From Oleiharenicola sp. (GTDB lineage: Bacteria > Verrucomicrobiota > Verrucomicrobiia > Opitutales > Opitutaceae), in NCBI GenBank assembly GCA_025363455.1, contig JANYDW010000070.1, positions 39,966-103,965 on the forward strand: a DNA stretch of 64,000 nucleotides, written 5' to 3'. This document shows, piece after piece, positions 1-11,231 of the stretch. The translations under genes and the position numbers were made by a program. Under the pieces are notes generated by a model. The model was not told the DNA's origin, did no database searches, and saw only the letters and a list, made by a program, of their open reading frames with translations. Each line of letters starts with the position of its first letter. Position 1 is the stretch's first letter.

Positions 1-2938
<2,938 letters not shown>

Positions 2939-2954
2939 AGAAATTAAAATCTAT

Positions 2955-2974
2955 ATATCAGTATGTAATGATAT
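2955..2974. promoter_or_regulatory. Inverted-repeat operator candidate upstream of metH
   Basis: ATATCA, eight bases, TGATAT: a perfect 6+6 inverted repeat 17 bases before the metH start codon, in an AT-rich patch that stands out from the GC-rich surroundings. The position suits a repressor site over the promoter or ribosome-binding region. Regulators of the ArsR type that control methionine genes use AT-rich dyads of this kind, but I cannot assign a regulator. Confidence 0.35.
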
Positions 2975-3104
2975 AACGCAAGTATTTTGTTAGTCAAACG
3001 TTTGTCTACCCTAACCAACCTGATCCCGGCCAGTCCTAGTCAACTGATGGGCAGGGTTTTGGCTTGCGGGGAGGCAGAGTGGCTGCGGTTCTGAGCGTCG
3101 TCCT

Positions 3105-3235
3105 GAGGTTCTTTCCAGTCAATTCAGCAGTCACAGGGAAGGCCGTGCAAACCGGCCACAGTAGCGCTGCGGTAACGCATCACAGACCCCCATTCCGCTT
3201 CAGGGCGGGAGCAGAGCCAATCGGGCAACCGGTGA
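3105..3235 (+). promoter_or_regulatory. Probable cobalamin riboswitch
   Basis: The leader of the TonB receptor contains a GGTTC start, the core GGGAAGGCCGTGCAAACC followed by GGCC (3136-3156), and a GAGCCA element near 3214 in the place of the B12 box. GGGAA, stem, GTGCAAA, stem is the hallmark of the cobalamin riboswitch core. The 3' B12 box is degenerate and the P4-P6 part is hard to fold by eye, so the subclass is uncertain. The downstream gene is a BtuB-like receptor, the classic target of this riboswitch. Confidence 0.65.
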
Positions 3236-3240
3236 AGGCG

Positions 3241-3578
3241 GGGGCGAGGAAAGCGCGGGGCGCGCAAATGACGAATGACGAATGCCAAATGTCGAATGAC
3301 TCCATCCAGCCAGCCGTGGGTGGAGCGTTCGGCATTCTGAATTCGGAATTTGGAATTCTGCGCGTGTAACGCGCCTAGTGCGGAGTCCGAACATCTGTCT
3401 GCCGAAACTCACCACGCCGGTCCCACATGGGCGGAATCCCGGCACAACCTTCATCGCACTCAATGAAGCGTGAGAGTATGATCGTGAACTTGTAGGTCGG
3501 GCTTTAGGCCCGACTTGTCGGGGGTAAACCCCGACCGACAGGTCGGCGGTCTGCTCTTGCCATTCGCAATAGCAGATC
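3241..3578. repeat. Repeat-rich leader between riboswitch and receptor gene
   Basis: The 340 bases between riboswitch and start codon hold no gene. They contain (a) clustered ATGACGAATG/AATGCC units at about 3268-3300, matched in the opposite sense by GAATTCGGAATTTGGAATTC-type sequence near 3336-3358, and (b) a REP-like palindrome at 3491-3540 (GTAGGTCGGGCTTTAGGCCC, then a second hairpin). Both families recur elsewhere in the window. Confidence 0.7.
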
Positions 3579-5435
3579 ATGAAAACCACCGTTCCCGCGT
3601 CCCTGCGACGCTTTCTTCTCCTCGGCCTCACGGCCGCGCTCGGCCGCCTGGCGGCCCAGGATGCCTCTCACGTCGTCTTGCCGGACTACGTTCTCACCGC
3701 GACGCGCACGCCCACTGCGCTCACAACCGCCGGCACAGCCGTCGATTCGCTCAGCGCTGCCGAGTTGGCGCGCATGCAGCTCAACAACATCACTTCCGCT
3801 CTTTCCGGCATCCCCGGCGCCCCGTCGTCCGCCTCGGGTGCGCCCGGTGCGACCACCTCGCTCTTCCTGCGCGGGTCCAACTCCAACCAGACGCTGTTCC
3901 TCGTGGACGGTATTCGGGCCAACGACCCCAACACCGACTACCAGGTCACCCTCGGCGGCGCCTGTCTCGGCGCCTGCGACAACCTCGAGGTCTCGCACGG
4001 TCCGCAGAGCACGCTTTACGGCGGCGAGGCGGTTGGTGGCGTCGTGTCGCTCCGCGGCCAGCGCGGCACGGGTACGGCGCACAGCGTGGTCTCGCTCGAG
4101 GCCGGCTCGTTCGGCACGATCCAGGGCGCGGCCAGCACGCAGGCCGGCGACGAGCAGAGCGGCTATACGTTCTCCGTTGCGGGTGGCCACACCGACAACG
4201 AACGGGTGAACAACAAATTTGACAGCGTCACCTACGTACTGCGGCTCGACCGAAAAATTTCGGCCAAGGTCGCGGTCGGGGCGACGTGGCGTGGTTTCAT
4301 CGGTGTTTATGGCTCCCCGGGTGCCTCGATCGGCTTTGGGGCCAACGATCCCGACAACGAGGAGCGCGAAAACAACCAGCTCGCGACCGTCTTCGCCGAG
4401 TTCACACCTTCGCCGGATTTCAGCCACAAGGTCGTGCTTGGTGACCAGAACCGCCGCTACGTGTCATTCAATGGCACCTCGTCCACCACCGTGAAGAACA
4501 GTCGGGCTGTGCTCGACTGGCAGGGCACCTGGGCGGCGAATGAGCAGCACAAGGTCACCGGCGGCCTGACCGCCGAGACGAACCACACGCGCAACACCGG
4601 CTTCGGCGACATCAACCAGCGGCAGAAACTGATCGCGTTTTTCGTGCAGGACCAGTGGACGCCGGTGGAGCACGTCTACCTGACGGCCGGACTGCGCAGC
4701 GACGACCACGACACCTACGGGCGGGCGACGACTGGCCGGGCGACGGCAGCATGGCTGTCGGCCGATTCGCGTTGGAAGCTGCGGGCGAGCTACGGCACGG
4801 CGTTCCGCTCGCCAAGCTTCCTTGATCTCTATGGCCAGAGCTCTTTCTACGTGGGCAATCCCCACCTCAAGGCCGAGAAAGCGCGCGGCTGGGACGCGGG
4901 CGTGGACTACTTCCTTGCCGATAAAAAGGGCGTGCTCAGTGCGACGTGGTTCGACACGCGGATTAACGACCTCGTCACCTTCGACTTCGCGTCGTTTCCC
5001 GGTACGGTAAAAAATGTCGGCCGGGCCCGCACGCAGGGCCTCGAGCTGGCCGGCAGGTTCGTGCTGCCCGGCGCCGTAGAGGTGCGGCTGGCCTACACCT
5101 ACCTGGAGGCCGAGGACCTCACCGCCGGAACCCGACTGCTGCGTCGTCCGCGCCAGAGCGGGTCTCTCGACCTGTGGCACGACTTCGGCGGCGGCTTCAG
5201 CGCCGGTACCGGCCTGGTCTTCGCCGACGACCGCATGGACGTAAACGCCGCGACCTTCACCACCATTCGGGGCGAAAACTACACGGTGGTCCGCGCCTAT
5301 GGCGCCTGGCAGGTCACGCCGCGGGTGGCGCTCAAGGCACGGGTCGAGAACCTCCTCGACGAAAAATATGAGCAGGTGCACGGCTACCCGCAGCTCGGGT
5401 TCGGGGCCTTCGCCGGAGTTGAGATGAAGTTCTGA
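3579..5435 (+). CDS. btuB: TonB-dependent outer membrane receptor, BtuB-like (vitamin B12 uptake)
   Basis: A 618-residue outer membrane receptor, close to the 614 residues of E. coli BtuB. It has an N-terminal signal peptide (about 1-26), a TonB-box-like stretch (YVLTATRTPT), a plug domain (about 35-155, with LFLVDGIRAND and GPQSTLYGGEAVGGVV) and a 22-strand-type barrel ending in the C-terminal phenylalanine (GVEMKF) expected for BAM insertion. It would import cobalamin with TonB/ExbBD energy. The upstream riboswitch and divergent metH support cobalamin as substrate. Without the riboswitch only a generic siderophore/B12 receptor could be claimed. It appears monocistronic; a REP-like hairpin follows. 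Confidence 0.85.
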   Translation: MKTTVPASLRRFLLLGLTAALGRLAAQDASHVVLPDYVLTATRTPTALTTAGTAVDSLSAAELARMQLNNITSALSGIPGAPSSASGAPGATTSLFLRGSNSNQTLFLVDGIRANDPNTDYQVTLGGACLGACDNLEVSHGPQSTLYGGEAVGGVVSLRGQRGTGTAHSVVSLEAGSFGTIQGAASTQAGDEQSGYTFSVAGGHTDNERVNNKFDSVTYVLRLDRKISAKVAVGATWRGFIGVYGSPGASIGFGANDPDNEERENNQLATVFAEFTPSPDFSHKVVLGDQNRRYVSFNGTSSTTVKNSRAVLDWQGTWAANEQHKVTGGLTAETNHTRNTGFGDINQRQKLIAFFVQDQWTPVEHVYLTAGLRSDDHDTYGRATTGRATAAWLSADSRWKLRASYGTAFRSPSFLDLYGQSSFYVGNPHLKAEKARGWDAGVDYFLADKKGVLSATWFDTRINDLVTFDFASFPGTVKNVGRARTQGLELAGRFVLPGAVEVRLAYTYLEAEDLTAGTRLLRRPRQSGSLDLWHDFGGGFSAGTGLVFADDRMDVNAATFTTIRGENYTVVRAYGAWQVTPRVALKARVENLLDEKYEQVHGYPQLGFGAFAGVEMKF

Positions 5436-5448
5436 TGATTAACTGTCG

Positions 5449-5515
5449 TAAGTGTGGGAGCGGCTTTACGCGGCGACGGTTTTTAACCGGGGGCATAAAG
5501 CTCTCCCACATTTTC
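5449..5515. repeat. REP-like palindrome after btuB
   Basis: GTGGGAGCGGCTTTACGC on the left and CATAAAGCTCTCCCAC on the right: a variant of the window's main REP family (GTAGGAGGGGCTTTACGCCC). It lies between convergent genes and overlaps the end of the minus-strand gene. Confidence 0.75.
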
Positions 5516-6260
5516 AGACAACCCGTTGGCGATTCAACGCCATCAGTTTCTCGAGCATCTCGTGTTCTGCGAGGTCCCCCGCCCACCCATAGGCGGCGAG
5601 GACAGCGGGGTTGAGTAGTTCCAAGTCTTCGCTGCGCGTGGCTCGAGCGATGGCGTGACGGTGTTCCTCCTGTGCGGAAGTGAGGGCGCTGAGTGCGGTG
5701 GCGGGTGGCCACGGAAAGGGGAAGGACTCCACGAGTTGCACAGGGTCAAGTCGCGTCCGTTGTGCGTGCCACCACGTGGTGAAGAGCGCTGACTGCAGCA
5801 CGCCATGCGTGAAGTCGTCATCTCGCGCCGCGACGAGCAAGGTGGCATCGGGCAGCAGTTCCTCCTCGATCCAGCGCCAGTCGGGGGCGGAGGCATCCGC
5901 TGGCATAGCGAGGAAGCGTGACGCGCGCGCGAGGGCCCGGCGAAGGGCAGGCTGCGTGTGCGGGTTGAGCCACGCGTTGCGGGAGCGTTTTTGCAGAAGA
6001 GCAAAGGGCTGCTCGTAGAGCGCAGCTTCTTGCGCGGTGAAATGATCAGGGAAATCAATCTGCCAGCTCTCGGCTGGCGCTCCATTGATGATCGCGAGCC
6101 GCCGGCGCAGGACGTCCGAGTTGGGTCGGCCGCAGGTGTTGACCGCGGCGGCGAACTTCTCCGCCTGACGCGCGGTGAGGGTTGCCGGCGCCCATGCAGC
6201 CTCGCCGAGGAAGGCGAGGCCGGCGTTTTCCGGGAGTGGGTTGGGTGCGGGGTTCGTCAC
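5514..6260 (-). pseudogene. C-terminal remnant of an MmeI-like type IIG restriction-modification protein
   Basis: 248 residues from a GTG start. The motifs GRPNSDVLRRRL, WQIDFPDHF, EAALYEQPF, ARDDDFTHGVL and ESFPFPWPP match, from memory, the target-recognition and C-terminal part of MmeI-like DNA methyltransferase/endonucleases. The methylase motifs (NPPY, FxGxG) and the nuclease are absent. Nothing upstream encodes them: 6261-6485 holds only repeats. I read it as the 3' end of a lost gene of roughly 900 codons. A stand-alone protein cannot be excluded because the frame is intact. Confidence 0.6.
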
Positions 6261-6279
6261 GGGGCGAGACTGTCTTCAG

Positions 6280-6470
6280 ACTGGATTGTCATTCTGAACG
6301 TTGTGAAGAATCCAGCCTGACTTTTGTGGTGGTCGGATTGGCTGCTCGAATGTGGGAACGGCTTTGCGCCTCGACGAGACTTGTTCTTCACGTGCAATGT
6401 CGGGGCTTAAAGCCCCTCCCACATTCGAACCAAGGCCCGGCGGGATCAGCGGTCCCGCCCTACAGTTTCT
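6280..6470. repeat. Cluster of three intergenic palindrome families
   Basis: A GTCATTCTGAACGTTGTGAA-type repeat at about 6287-6317, a long REP-like pair at 6350-6428 (GGAACGGCTTTGCGCC / GGGGCTTAAAGCCCC) and a GGCGGGATCAGCGGTCCCGC palindrome at about 6437-6463. No gene. Confidence 0.7.
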
Positions 6471-6485
6471 AGCAGCAGGCTCCGC

Positions 6486-8315
6486 TCAGTCGTTGAAGGT
6501 GATCCGGGGATTCGTCTGCAGGTAGGAGTCGATGGCCTCGGCGAAAATCGTGCCGAACTCGGCGCGCTTCTTTTCGCCGACGCCCGTAATGCCCTCCATC
6601 GCGGTGAGTCGGGTGGGGTAGTCGCGAGCCATCTGGCGGAGAGTGGCGTCACCAAAGACGACGTAGGCCGGCACCTTGCGCTCGTCGGCCAGGCGCTTGC
6701 GTAAGGCGCGCAGGTGCTCAAAAAGGATTTCATCGCAGGCGATGTCGCCCTCACGTCGGACGACTCGCCTGGCCTTGGGCAGGTCCATCGGCTTGGTGAG
6801 TGTGATGGGGGCGCGGGAGCGCAGCACGTCGCGACCCTCGGGCGTGAGCTCGAGGGTCGCGAATTCGCCCTCGGCGACGGTTAAGTAGCCGAGACGCATC
6901 AGCTCGCGGCCGATAGCGGCCCAGGCCGGGCGGGGGAGGTCCTGGCCGATGCCAAAGGTGGTCAGGCGGTCGTGGCCCCAGCGCTGGATCTTCTCGGTGT
7001 CGGCGCCGGTGAGGACCTCGGTAATGTGGTTCATGCCCACGCTAAAATTGCCATGCTGCGCGATGCGGTAGACGCAGGAGAGGAATTTCTGGGCGACGAC
7101 CGTGCCATCGTAGGTTTCGCGGGGTTCGAGGCAGTTGTCGCAGGCGCCACAGTTGTCGGACGGGAATTTCTCGCCGAAGTAGGCGAGCAGCTCGGCCCGG
7201 CGGCAACCGGCGCTCTCGGCGTAATGCACGATCTGGCGCAATTGGGCGCGGGCGACGGTCTGTTCGTGCTCGTTGGTGATCTCGGCGAGGAAGTGGGTCT
7301 GTTTCGCGATGTCGCCGGCGCTAAAGAGCAGGAGGCAGTCCCCCGGCAGGCCGTCACGCCCGGCGCGCCCGGTTTCCTGGTAGTAGCCCTCGATGTTTTT
7401 CGGCAGGTCGTGATGGATGATCCAGCGGACGTTGGGCTTGTTGATGCCCATACCGAAGGCGATGGTCGCGCAAATGATGCGGGTCTCATCCCGGAGGAAA
7501 AGGTCCTGGTTGCGGGTGCGCTCGGCGGCGTCGAGGCCGGCGTGGTAGGGACGGGCGAGGAAGCCGCGGCCCGCGAGCGACTCAGCCACGCGTTCGGCGG
7601 TGGCGCGGCTGGCGCAATAGATGATGCCACTCTCGTGTTCGCGCTGGCGGACGAAGTTAAGGATCTGTTTCGCCGGCTGGTCCTTGGGGACGACGCGGTA
7701 GGAGAGATTGGGGCGGTTGAAGCTGGCGACAAAGGTGGCGGGGTCGCGGAGCTTCAGGTGCTTGACGATGTCCGTGCGGACGCGGCCGGTCGCGGTGGCG
7801 GTGAGGGCCATCACGGGCACGCTCGGGAGCAGGTCGCGGAGCTTGGCGATCTGGCGGTATTCAGGACGAAAATCGTGGCCCCACTCGGAGATGCAGTGAG
7901 CCTCGTCGATAGCGAGGGCGGTGACATTCCACGCCTTCAGGTTTTCCTGCCAATTGTCGAGCATCAGGCGCTCGGGGGCAACGTAGAGCAGGCGCCACTC
8001 GCCGCGGTGCAAGCCGCGCAGACGGGAGCGCGATTCGTCGGCAGCAAGAGTGGAATTCAGGTACGTGGCGGCAACGCCGGCGGCCTGGAGCTGGTCCACC
8101 TGATCTTTCATCAGCGCGATGAGCGGCGAGACGACGACGGTAAGTCCCGGCCGGAGCAGGGCGGGGAGCTGGAAGCAGAGCGACTTGCCGCCGCCGGTGG
8201 GCAGGAGGGCGAAGACATCGCGGCCAGCGAGTGAGGCCTCGATGATCTCACGTTGCAGCGGATGGAAGCTGCTGTAGCCGAAGGTAGACTTGAGGGTGAG
8301 GAGAAGGTCGTCCAC
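6486..8315 (-). CDS. recQ: ATP-dependent DNA helicase RecQ
   Basis: A 3'-5' DNA helicase for recombination and repair. With a GTG start at 8315 the product begins MDDLLLTLKSTFGY, as RecQ usually does, and has 609 residues, the normal length. A frame open to 8486 would add about 57 residues translated from a REP-like repeat, so the longer start is rejected. Visible motifs are Walker A (LPTGGGKSL, about 38-46), DEAH box (AIDEAHCISEWGHDF, about 133-147), helicase C core, the RQC zinc site (GACDNC, near 387) and a C-terminal HRDC domain (about 530-600) with the helix-hairpin GITGVGEKK. Confidence 0.95.
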   Translation of the reverse strand: MDDLLLTLKSTFGYSSFHPLQREIIEASLAGRDVFALLPTGGGKSLCFQLPALLRPGLTVVVSPLIALMKDQVDQLQAAGVAATYLNSTLAADESRSRLRGLHRGEWRLLYVAPERLMLDNWQENLKAWNVTALAIDEAHCISEWGHDFRPEYRQIAKLRDLLPSVPVMALTATATGRVRTDIVKHLKLRDPATFVASFNRPNLSYRVVPKDQPAKQILNFVRQREHESGIIYCASRATAERVAESLAGRGFLARPYHAGLDAAERTRNQDLFLRDETRIICATIAFGMGINKPNVRWIIHHDLPKNIEGYYQETGRAGRDGLPGDCLLLFSAGDIAKQTHFLAEITNEHEQTVARAQLRQIVHYAESAGCRRAELLAYFGEKFPSDNCGACDNCLEPRETYDGTVVAQKFLSCVYRIAQHGNFSVGMNHITEVLTGADTEKIQRWGHDRLTTFGIGQDLPRPAWAAIGRELMRLGYLTVAEGEFATLELTPEGRDVLRSRAPITLTKPMDLPKARRVVRREGDIACDEILFEHLRALRKRLADERKVPAYVVFGDATLRQMARDYPTRLTAMEGITGVGEKKRAEFGTIFAEAIDSYLQTNPRITFND

Positions 8316-8404
8316 AAAAACGTCCAGAGTGCGTGACGGCCCGTGCGCACAGCAAGCCCGCAGCGGCGTCCCGAGGCGAGCTGATTTTGGGTGACGCCTC
8401 AGGG

Positions 8405-8488
8405 TTCGAATGTGGGAGGGGCTTTTTGCCCCGACATGATGGCAGCTGTGTATGCGTAACGTCGGGGCATAAAGCCCCTCCCACATTT
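8405..8488. repeat. Paired REP-like palindrome (BIME-like)
   Basis: AATGTGGGAGGGGCTTTTTG and its near-perfect inverse GGGGCATAAAGCCCCTCCCA face each other across about 34 bases. Same family as the repeats flanking the RAYT gene at 22.0-22.5 kb. It sits just upstream of recQ. Confidence 0.8.
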
Positions 8489-8516
8489 CAGACCGAAGGC
8501 CGTTCGAGGGCCGGCT

Positions 8517-9668
8517 TTATTTCAGACCTAACCAGCGGGCGAGGGCGGAGATGGCTTTGGCAACCTGGTGTCCGCGCTTCACGGAGCGGGACATGACGCG
8601 CAGCCGGCCGGCGGGACGGTCGGCCTTGGGGTCAAGGTGGCCGACGAGTTCCGTGCCGGCGAGCACAGGCAGGGCGTAGTAGCCGCGTTTCCGCTTGGTG
8701 GGCGGGGTGTAGACTTCCCAGGTGTAGTCGTAATTCCAGAGGGCGGAGGTGACGCGGCGGTCGTAGATGAGGGGATCCAGTGGGGCTAGAAGCACCACTG
8801 GTGTTGCTGGTTGAGGGCTGAGAGTTGAGAGATCGAGCAGAGGCAAATCGGTGAGCAGGCAGTAGAGGGTGGGGCAGCCCTCGACGGTGATGGCTTGGAC
8901 GAGGTCGGCGACGTGGGGGAGCTCATCGCGTTTGAGCGGAGTGAGGCGGCGCTGGCGGAGCTTGAGCAAGACTGACCAGCGGGCGGTTTCGGCCTTCGTA
9001 GGCTCGGGCAGGCGAAGAATTTTCGGGGGCAGGACGCGCTCGGGCAGGTCATAGTAACGGCGGTTGCTTTCGCTGCGCCGCGTGATGAGCAGCTGGCCGT
9101 GAAAAAAGTGTTTTTGCAGCGTGGCCTTGGCGAGAGTCGCGGCGCCCCAGACCGAGCGGGCCCGGCCGGAGTCGGCAAAGTCCTCGGAACTGAGCGGACC
9201 ACGGGCGGTGAGCTCGGCGAAGAGGTGGGTGGAGAATTCCTTTTGCTTGGGCGTGAGCCGACCCGACCAGGCGCCATTGCGACGGGTGCGGTGGCGCATC
9301 TCAGATTGCAGGTGCGGCCAGGCATCGAGGGTCAAAGCCACGAGCGTGTGGTCGGAGGGCAGGTGATGCTCGAAGGCCATGCGGGCGGCGGCGGGTAACA
9401 CACCCCGGCGCTCCGCGCCACCCCTCTCGAGAGGGGACTTTCCGGAAAAATCACCGTGGAGGTGCCGCATCAGGGCGCCCTCGCGGTAGTCGCGGACGCG
9501 GTTGCGCAGGATCAGGTCGTGCATCCGGCCGCAGACATTGATCGGGTCGATCTGGATGTAGCCGTGATGGGCGAGCGCAGTGGCGATGTCGGGAGCGGGT
9601 TCATCAAGCAGCAGCGCCCGGCGCATGAACCGGCGGGCGGTGGCGGCATCGAGGTGGAGTGGGGTCAT
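8517..9668 (-). CDS. YcaQ/AlkX-type crosslink-repair DNA glycosylase (HTH_42 family)
   Basis: A winged-helix protein of the HTH_42 (formerly DUF1006) family, whose members YcaQ and AlkZ unhook alkylation adducts and interstrand crosslinks. Start ATG 9668 (MTPLHLDAATARRFMRRALL) gives 383 residues. Frame further upstream is translated repeat DNA. The catalytic Q-hydrophobic-D motif of the YcaQ branch is present (IQIDPIN, near residue 37), as is the conserved late motif LLAPLDPLIYDRR. Oddity: residues about 76-92 (GKSPLERGGAERRGVL) are an in-frame copy of an intergenic repeat (9395-9440), between a conserved MRHLHGD and the following AFEHHLPS. A second short repeat trace lies at 8800-8835. Confidence 0.85.
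   Translation of the reverse strand: MTPLHLDAATARRFMRRALLLDEPAPDIATALAHHGYIQIDPINVCGRMHDLILRNRVRDYREGALMRHLHGDFSGKSPLERGGAERRGVLPAAARMAFEHHLPSDHTLVALTLDAWPHLQSEMRHRTRRNGAWSGRLTPKQKEFSTHLFAELTARGPLSSEDFADSGRARSVWGAATLAKATLQKHFFHGQLLITRRSESNRRYYDLPERVLPPKILRLPEPTKAETARWSVLLKLRQRRLTPLKRDELPHVADLVQAITVEGCPTLYCLLTDLPLLDLSTLSPQPATPVVLLAPLDPLIYDRRVTSALWNYDYTWEVYTPPTKRKRGYYALPVLAGTELVGHLDPKADRPAGRLRVMSRSVKRGHQVAKAISALARWLGLK
9395..9440. repeat. Intergenic-type repeat inserted in frame in the glycosylase gene
   Basis: CACACCCCGGCGCTCCGCGC followed by CACCCCTCTCGAGAGGGGAC. The same element occurs in intergenic positions at about 17558-17662 and 36043-36150. Confidence 0.8.
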
Positions 9669-9879
9669 GCGCAAGATGAAGGAATGGCCACAAAAAACAC
9701 AAAAAACACAAAGTAAAGATCCCCGGAGCAAGCTCCGGGGCATTCCGCCAAGTCCCCTCGTTTGGTTTTGTGGGAGCGACCTTGGTCGCGATTCGTTCAC
9801 CAAACATCGCGTGCAAGCACGCTGCCACCCACCCAGTCCAAGCCCGGAGCAGGCTCCGGGGTATTGGACCCACAGCGAA
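9669..9879. repeat. Repeat-filled gap: ACACAAAAA tract and CCCCGGAGC palindromes
   Basis: Holds (CACAAAAAA)n at 9689-9712, the same tract family as the ends of the MITE-like element at 58.9/59.8 kb, then palindromes CCCCGGAGCAAGCTCCGGGG (about 9721-9741) and a related CCCGGAGCAGGCTCCGGGG (about 9843-9861). No gene recognised. Confidence 0.6.
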
Positions 9880-9907
9880 TAAAAAGCCGCACCAAGGTGG
9901 TGCGGCT
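9880..9907 (-). terminator. Rho-independent terminator of the coiled-coil gene
   Basis: On the minus strand AGCCGCACCA, a short loop and TGGTGCGGCT are followed by TTTTTATTC: a ten-base perfect stem and U-tract, 25 bases past the stop of the gene starting at 10780. Confidence 0.9.
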
Positions 9908-9931
9908 GGGAGAGGGGAAGGGTCGAAACGA

Positions 9932-10780
9932 TTACTTCTTCGGCGCGTTGGCCTGGATTTCCGTGAGGCGCTTGTCGAGGGCGTTCATTTCCCCGACGAG
10001 GCGCTCCTCGATCTTCTTGCGCTCGGAGCTGTTGACGATGCTCAAGTTGGAGGCGTCACGCACGATGTTGGCGGGCAGGGAGAGGAGACGGGTAATGATA
10101 CCCTGATCCTTGAAGCTGCTGAGGTAGAGGGCGGTGATCTCGTGAGAGAGCTTCATCGAGTCCTGGGCCACGGCTTGCGAGGTGAGGAGCTGGTTGTTCA
10201 GCTCCTGATTGCGGGACATCTCGGAGGTCAATACGCCGCTGATCTGGTCGGAAATGCGTGTGCTGTAGCCCTGGATGGATTCGCGGGTGAGGTTCTGGTC
10301 CTTGGACATCTCGGCGAGGATGGGGGAAATTTTCTCGGCCATGCGGCTGGAGACCTTGTCGACCTGTTCGTTCTGGAGCTTCTCGGCTTCCTCGGGGCTC
10401 TTTGGGAGCGGGTTGTAGGGCTGCACTTTCTTGGCGATGGCCTCAGCGAGGGCGTTGACTTTCTCGGCGTTGAGCTTGGCGACCTCTTCCTCGGTCATGA
10501 AGACGTCGGCGGCGCGCTTGGAGATGGCGTCCTTGAGCAGCTGGTTGACTGACTCGATGTGGCGGCGGGTTTCCTCGGCCGAGGCCTTCATCTCGGCGGC
10601 GGTCTGCTCGCGCAACGCGGCCAGATCAGCCTGTTGCTTCGCGGCCATCTCGGTGGCCATTTTCTGGTTGAACCAGAAAGCGACGCCAAGGATCAGGGCG
10701 GCGGTGAGGATAATCGCAGGGAGTTGGTCTTTTAACTTTTGCCACATGGTGTGTAACGGGTTTGGTGGGTGCTCGGACAT
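9932..10780 (-). CDS. Membrane-anchored coiled-coil protein, unknown function
   Basis: 282 residues. After a short cytoplasmic start there is one membrane segment (about residues 20-36, AIILTAALILGVAFWF), followed by roughly 240 residues rich in A, E, K, Q and L with heptad-like spacing, predicted to be a long coiled coil, and no Cys. I do not recognise a named family. An alternative start at ATG 10747 would place the membrane segment nearer the N terminus. It has its own terminator and a divergent neighbour at 10839, so it is probably monocistronic. A scaffold or envelope-spacer role would be guesswork. Confidence 0.7.
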   Translation of the reverse strand: MSEHPPNPLHTMWQKLKDQLPAIILTAALILGVAFWFNQKMATEMAAKQQADLAALREQTAAEMKASAEETRRHIESVNQLLKDAISKRAADVFMTEEEVAKLNAEKVNALAEAIAKKVQPYNPLPKSPEEAEKLQNEQVDKVSSRMAEKISPILAEMSKDQNLTRESIQGYSTRISDQISGVLTSEMSRNQELNNQLLTSQAVAQDSMKLSHEITALYLSSFKDQGIITRLLSLPANIVRDASNLSIVNSSERKKIEERLVGEMNALDKRLTEIQANAPKK

Positions 10781-10838
10781 GCCTAGCAGGTGTTAGTTCA
10801 AAAGCAAATCCTCCCTTAACAGCCTCAACTGAACGGAA

Positions 10839-11132
10839 ATGAGCCTAAACCGCTACGAGCAAGCTATCTTTGATTATTGGGAGAAACAGACGGACGAGCG
10901 CCGGCACTGGATCGCCAAGGTCACGGAAATGACCCGTGCTCAACCGGCCGCCGAGGCCGCCCGGCCTCTGGAGCGCGAGTTGTGGGAATATTTTCTCGAA
11001 CGACGCGAACACGTGCCGCAATTGCGGGGTCTAGAGGGTATGCCACGCGTGAGTCTGCTAAATTTGGCTGAGCACCTGCTACGCCTGTGGGGGCCACCGC
11101 CCAAGCCGCGCAAACCAGGCGGCCAACCCTGA
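10839..11132 (+). CDS. Small hypothetical protein
   Basis: 97 residues, rich in charged and aromatic residues (YEQAIFDYWEKQTDERRHW), with a proline/lysine tail (PPPKPRKPGG). No membrane segment, signal peptide or known motif is visible. Codon use is ordinary for the window, and it is divergent from the coiled-coil gene with a short shared upstream region. Whether it belongs with phoH 100 bases downstream is unclear. Confidence 0.6.
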   Translation: MSLNRYEQAIFDYWEKQTDERRHWIAKVTEMTRAQPAAEAARPLERELWEYFLERREHVPQLRGLEGMPRVSLLNLAEHLLRLWGPPPKPRKPGGQP

Positions 11133-11231
11133 CGGCGGTGGGTCGTCACCTGAACTTTTCACATATTTGCAATTACTGCATTTACAAAACGACCAAGAGG
11201 ATACATTCCATATTCACAAGTTATCCACTCG

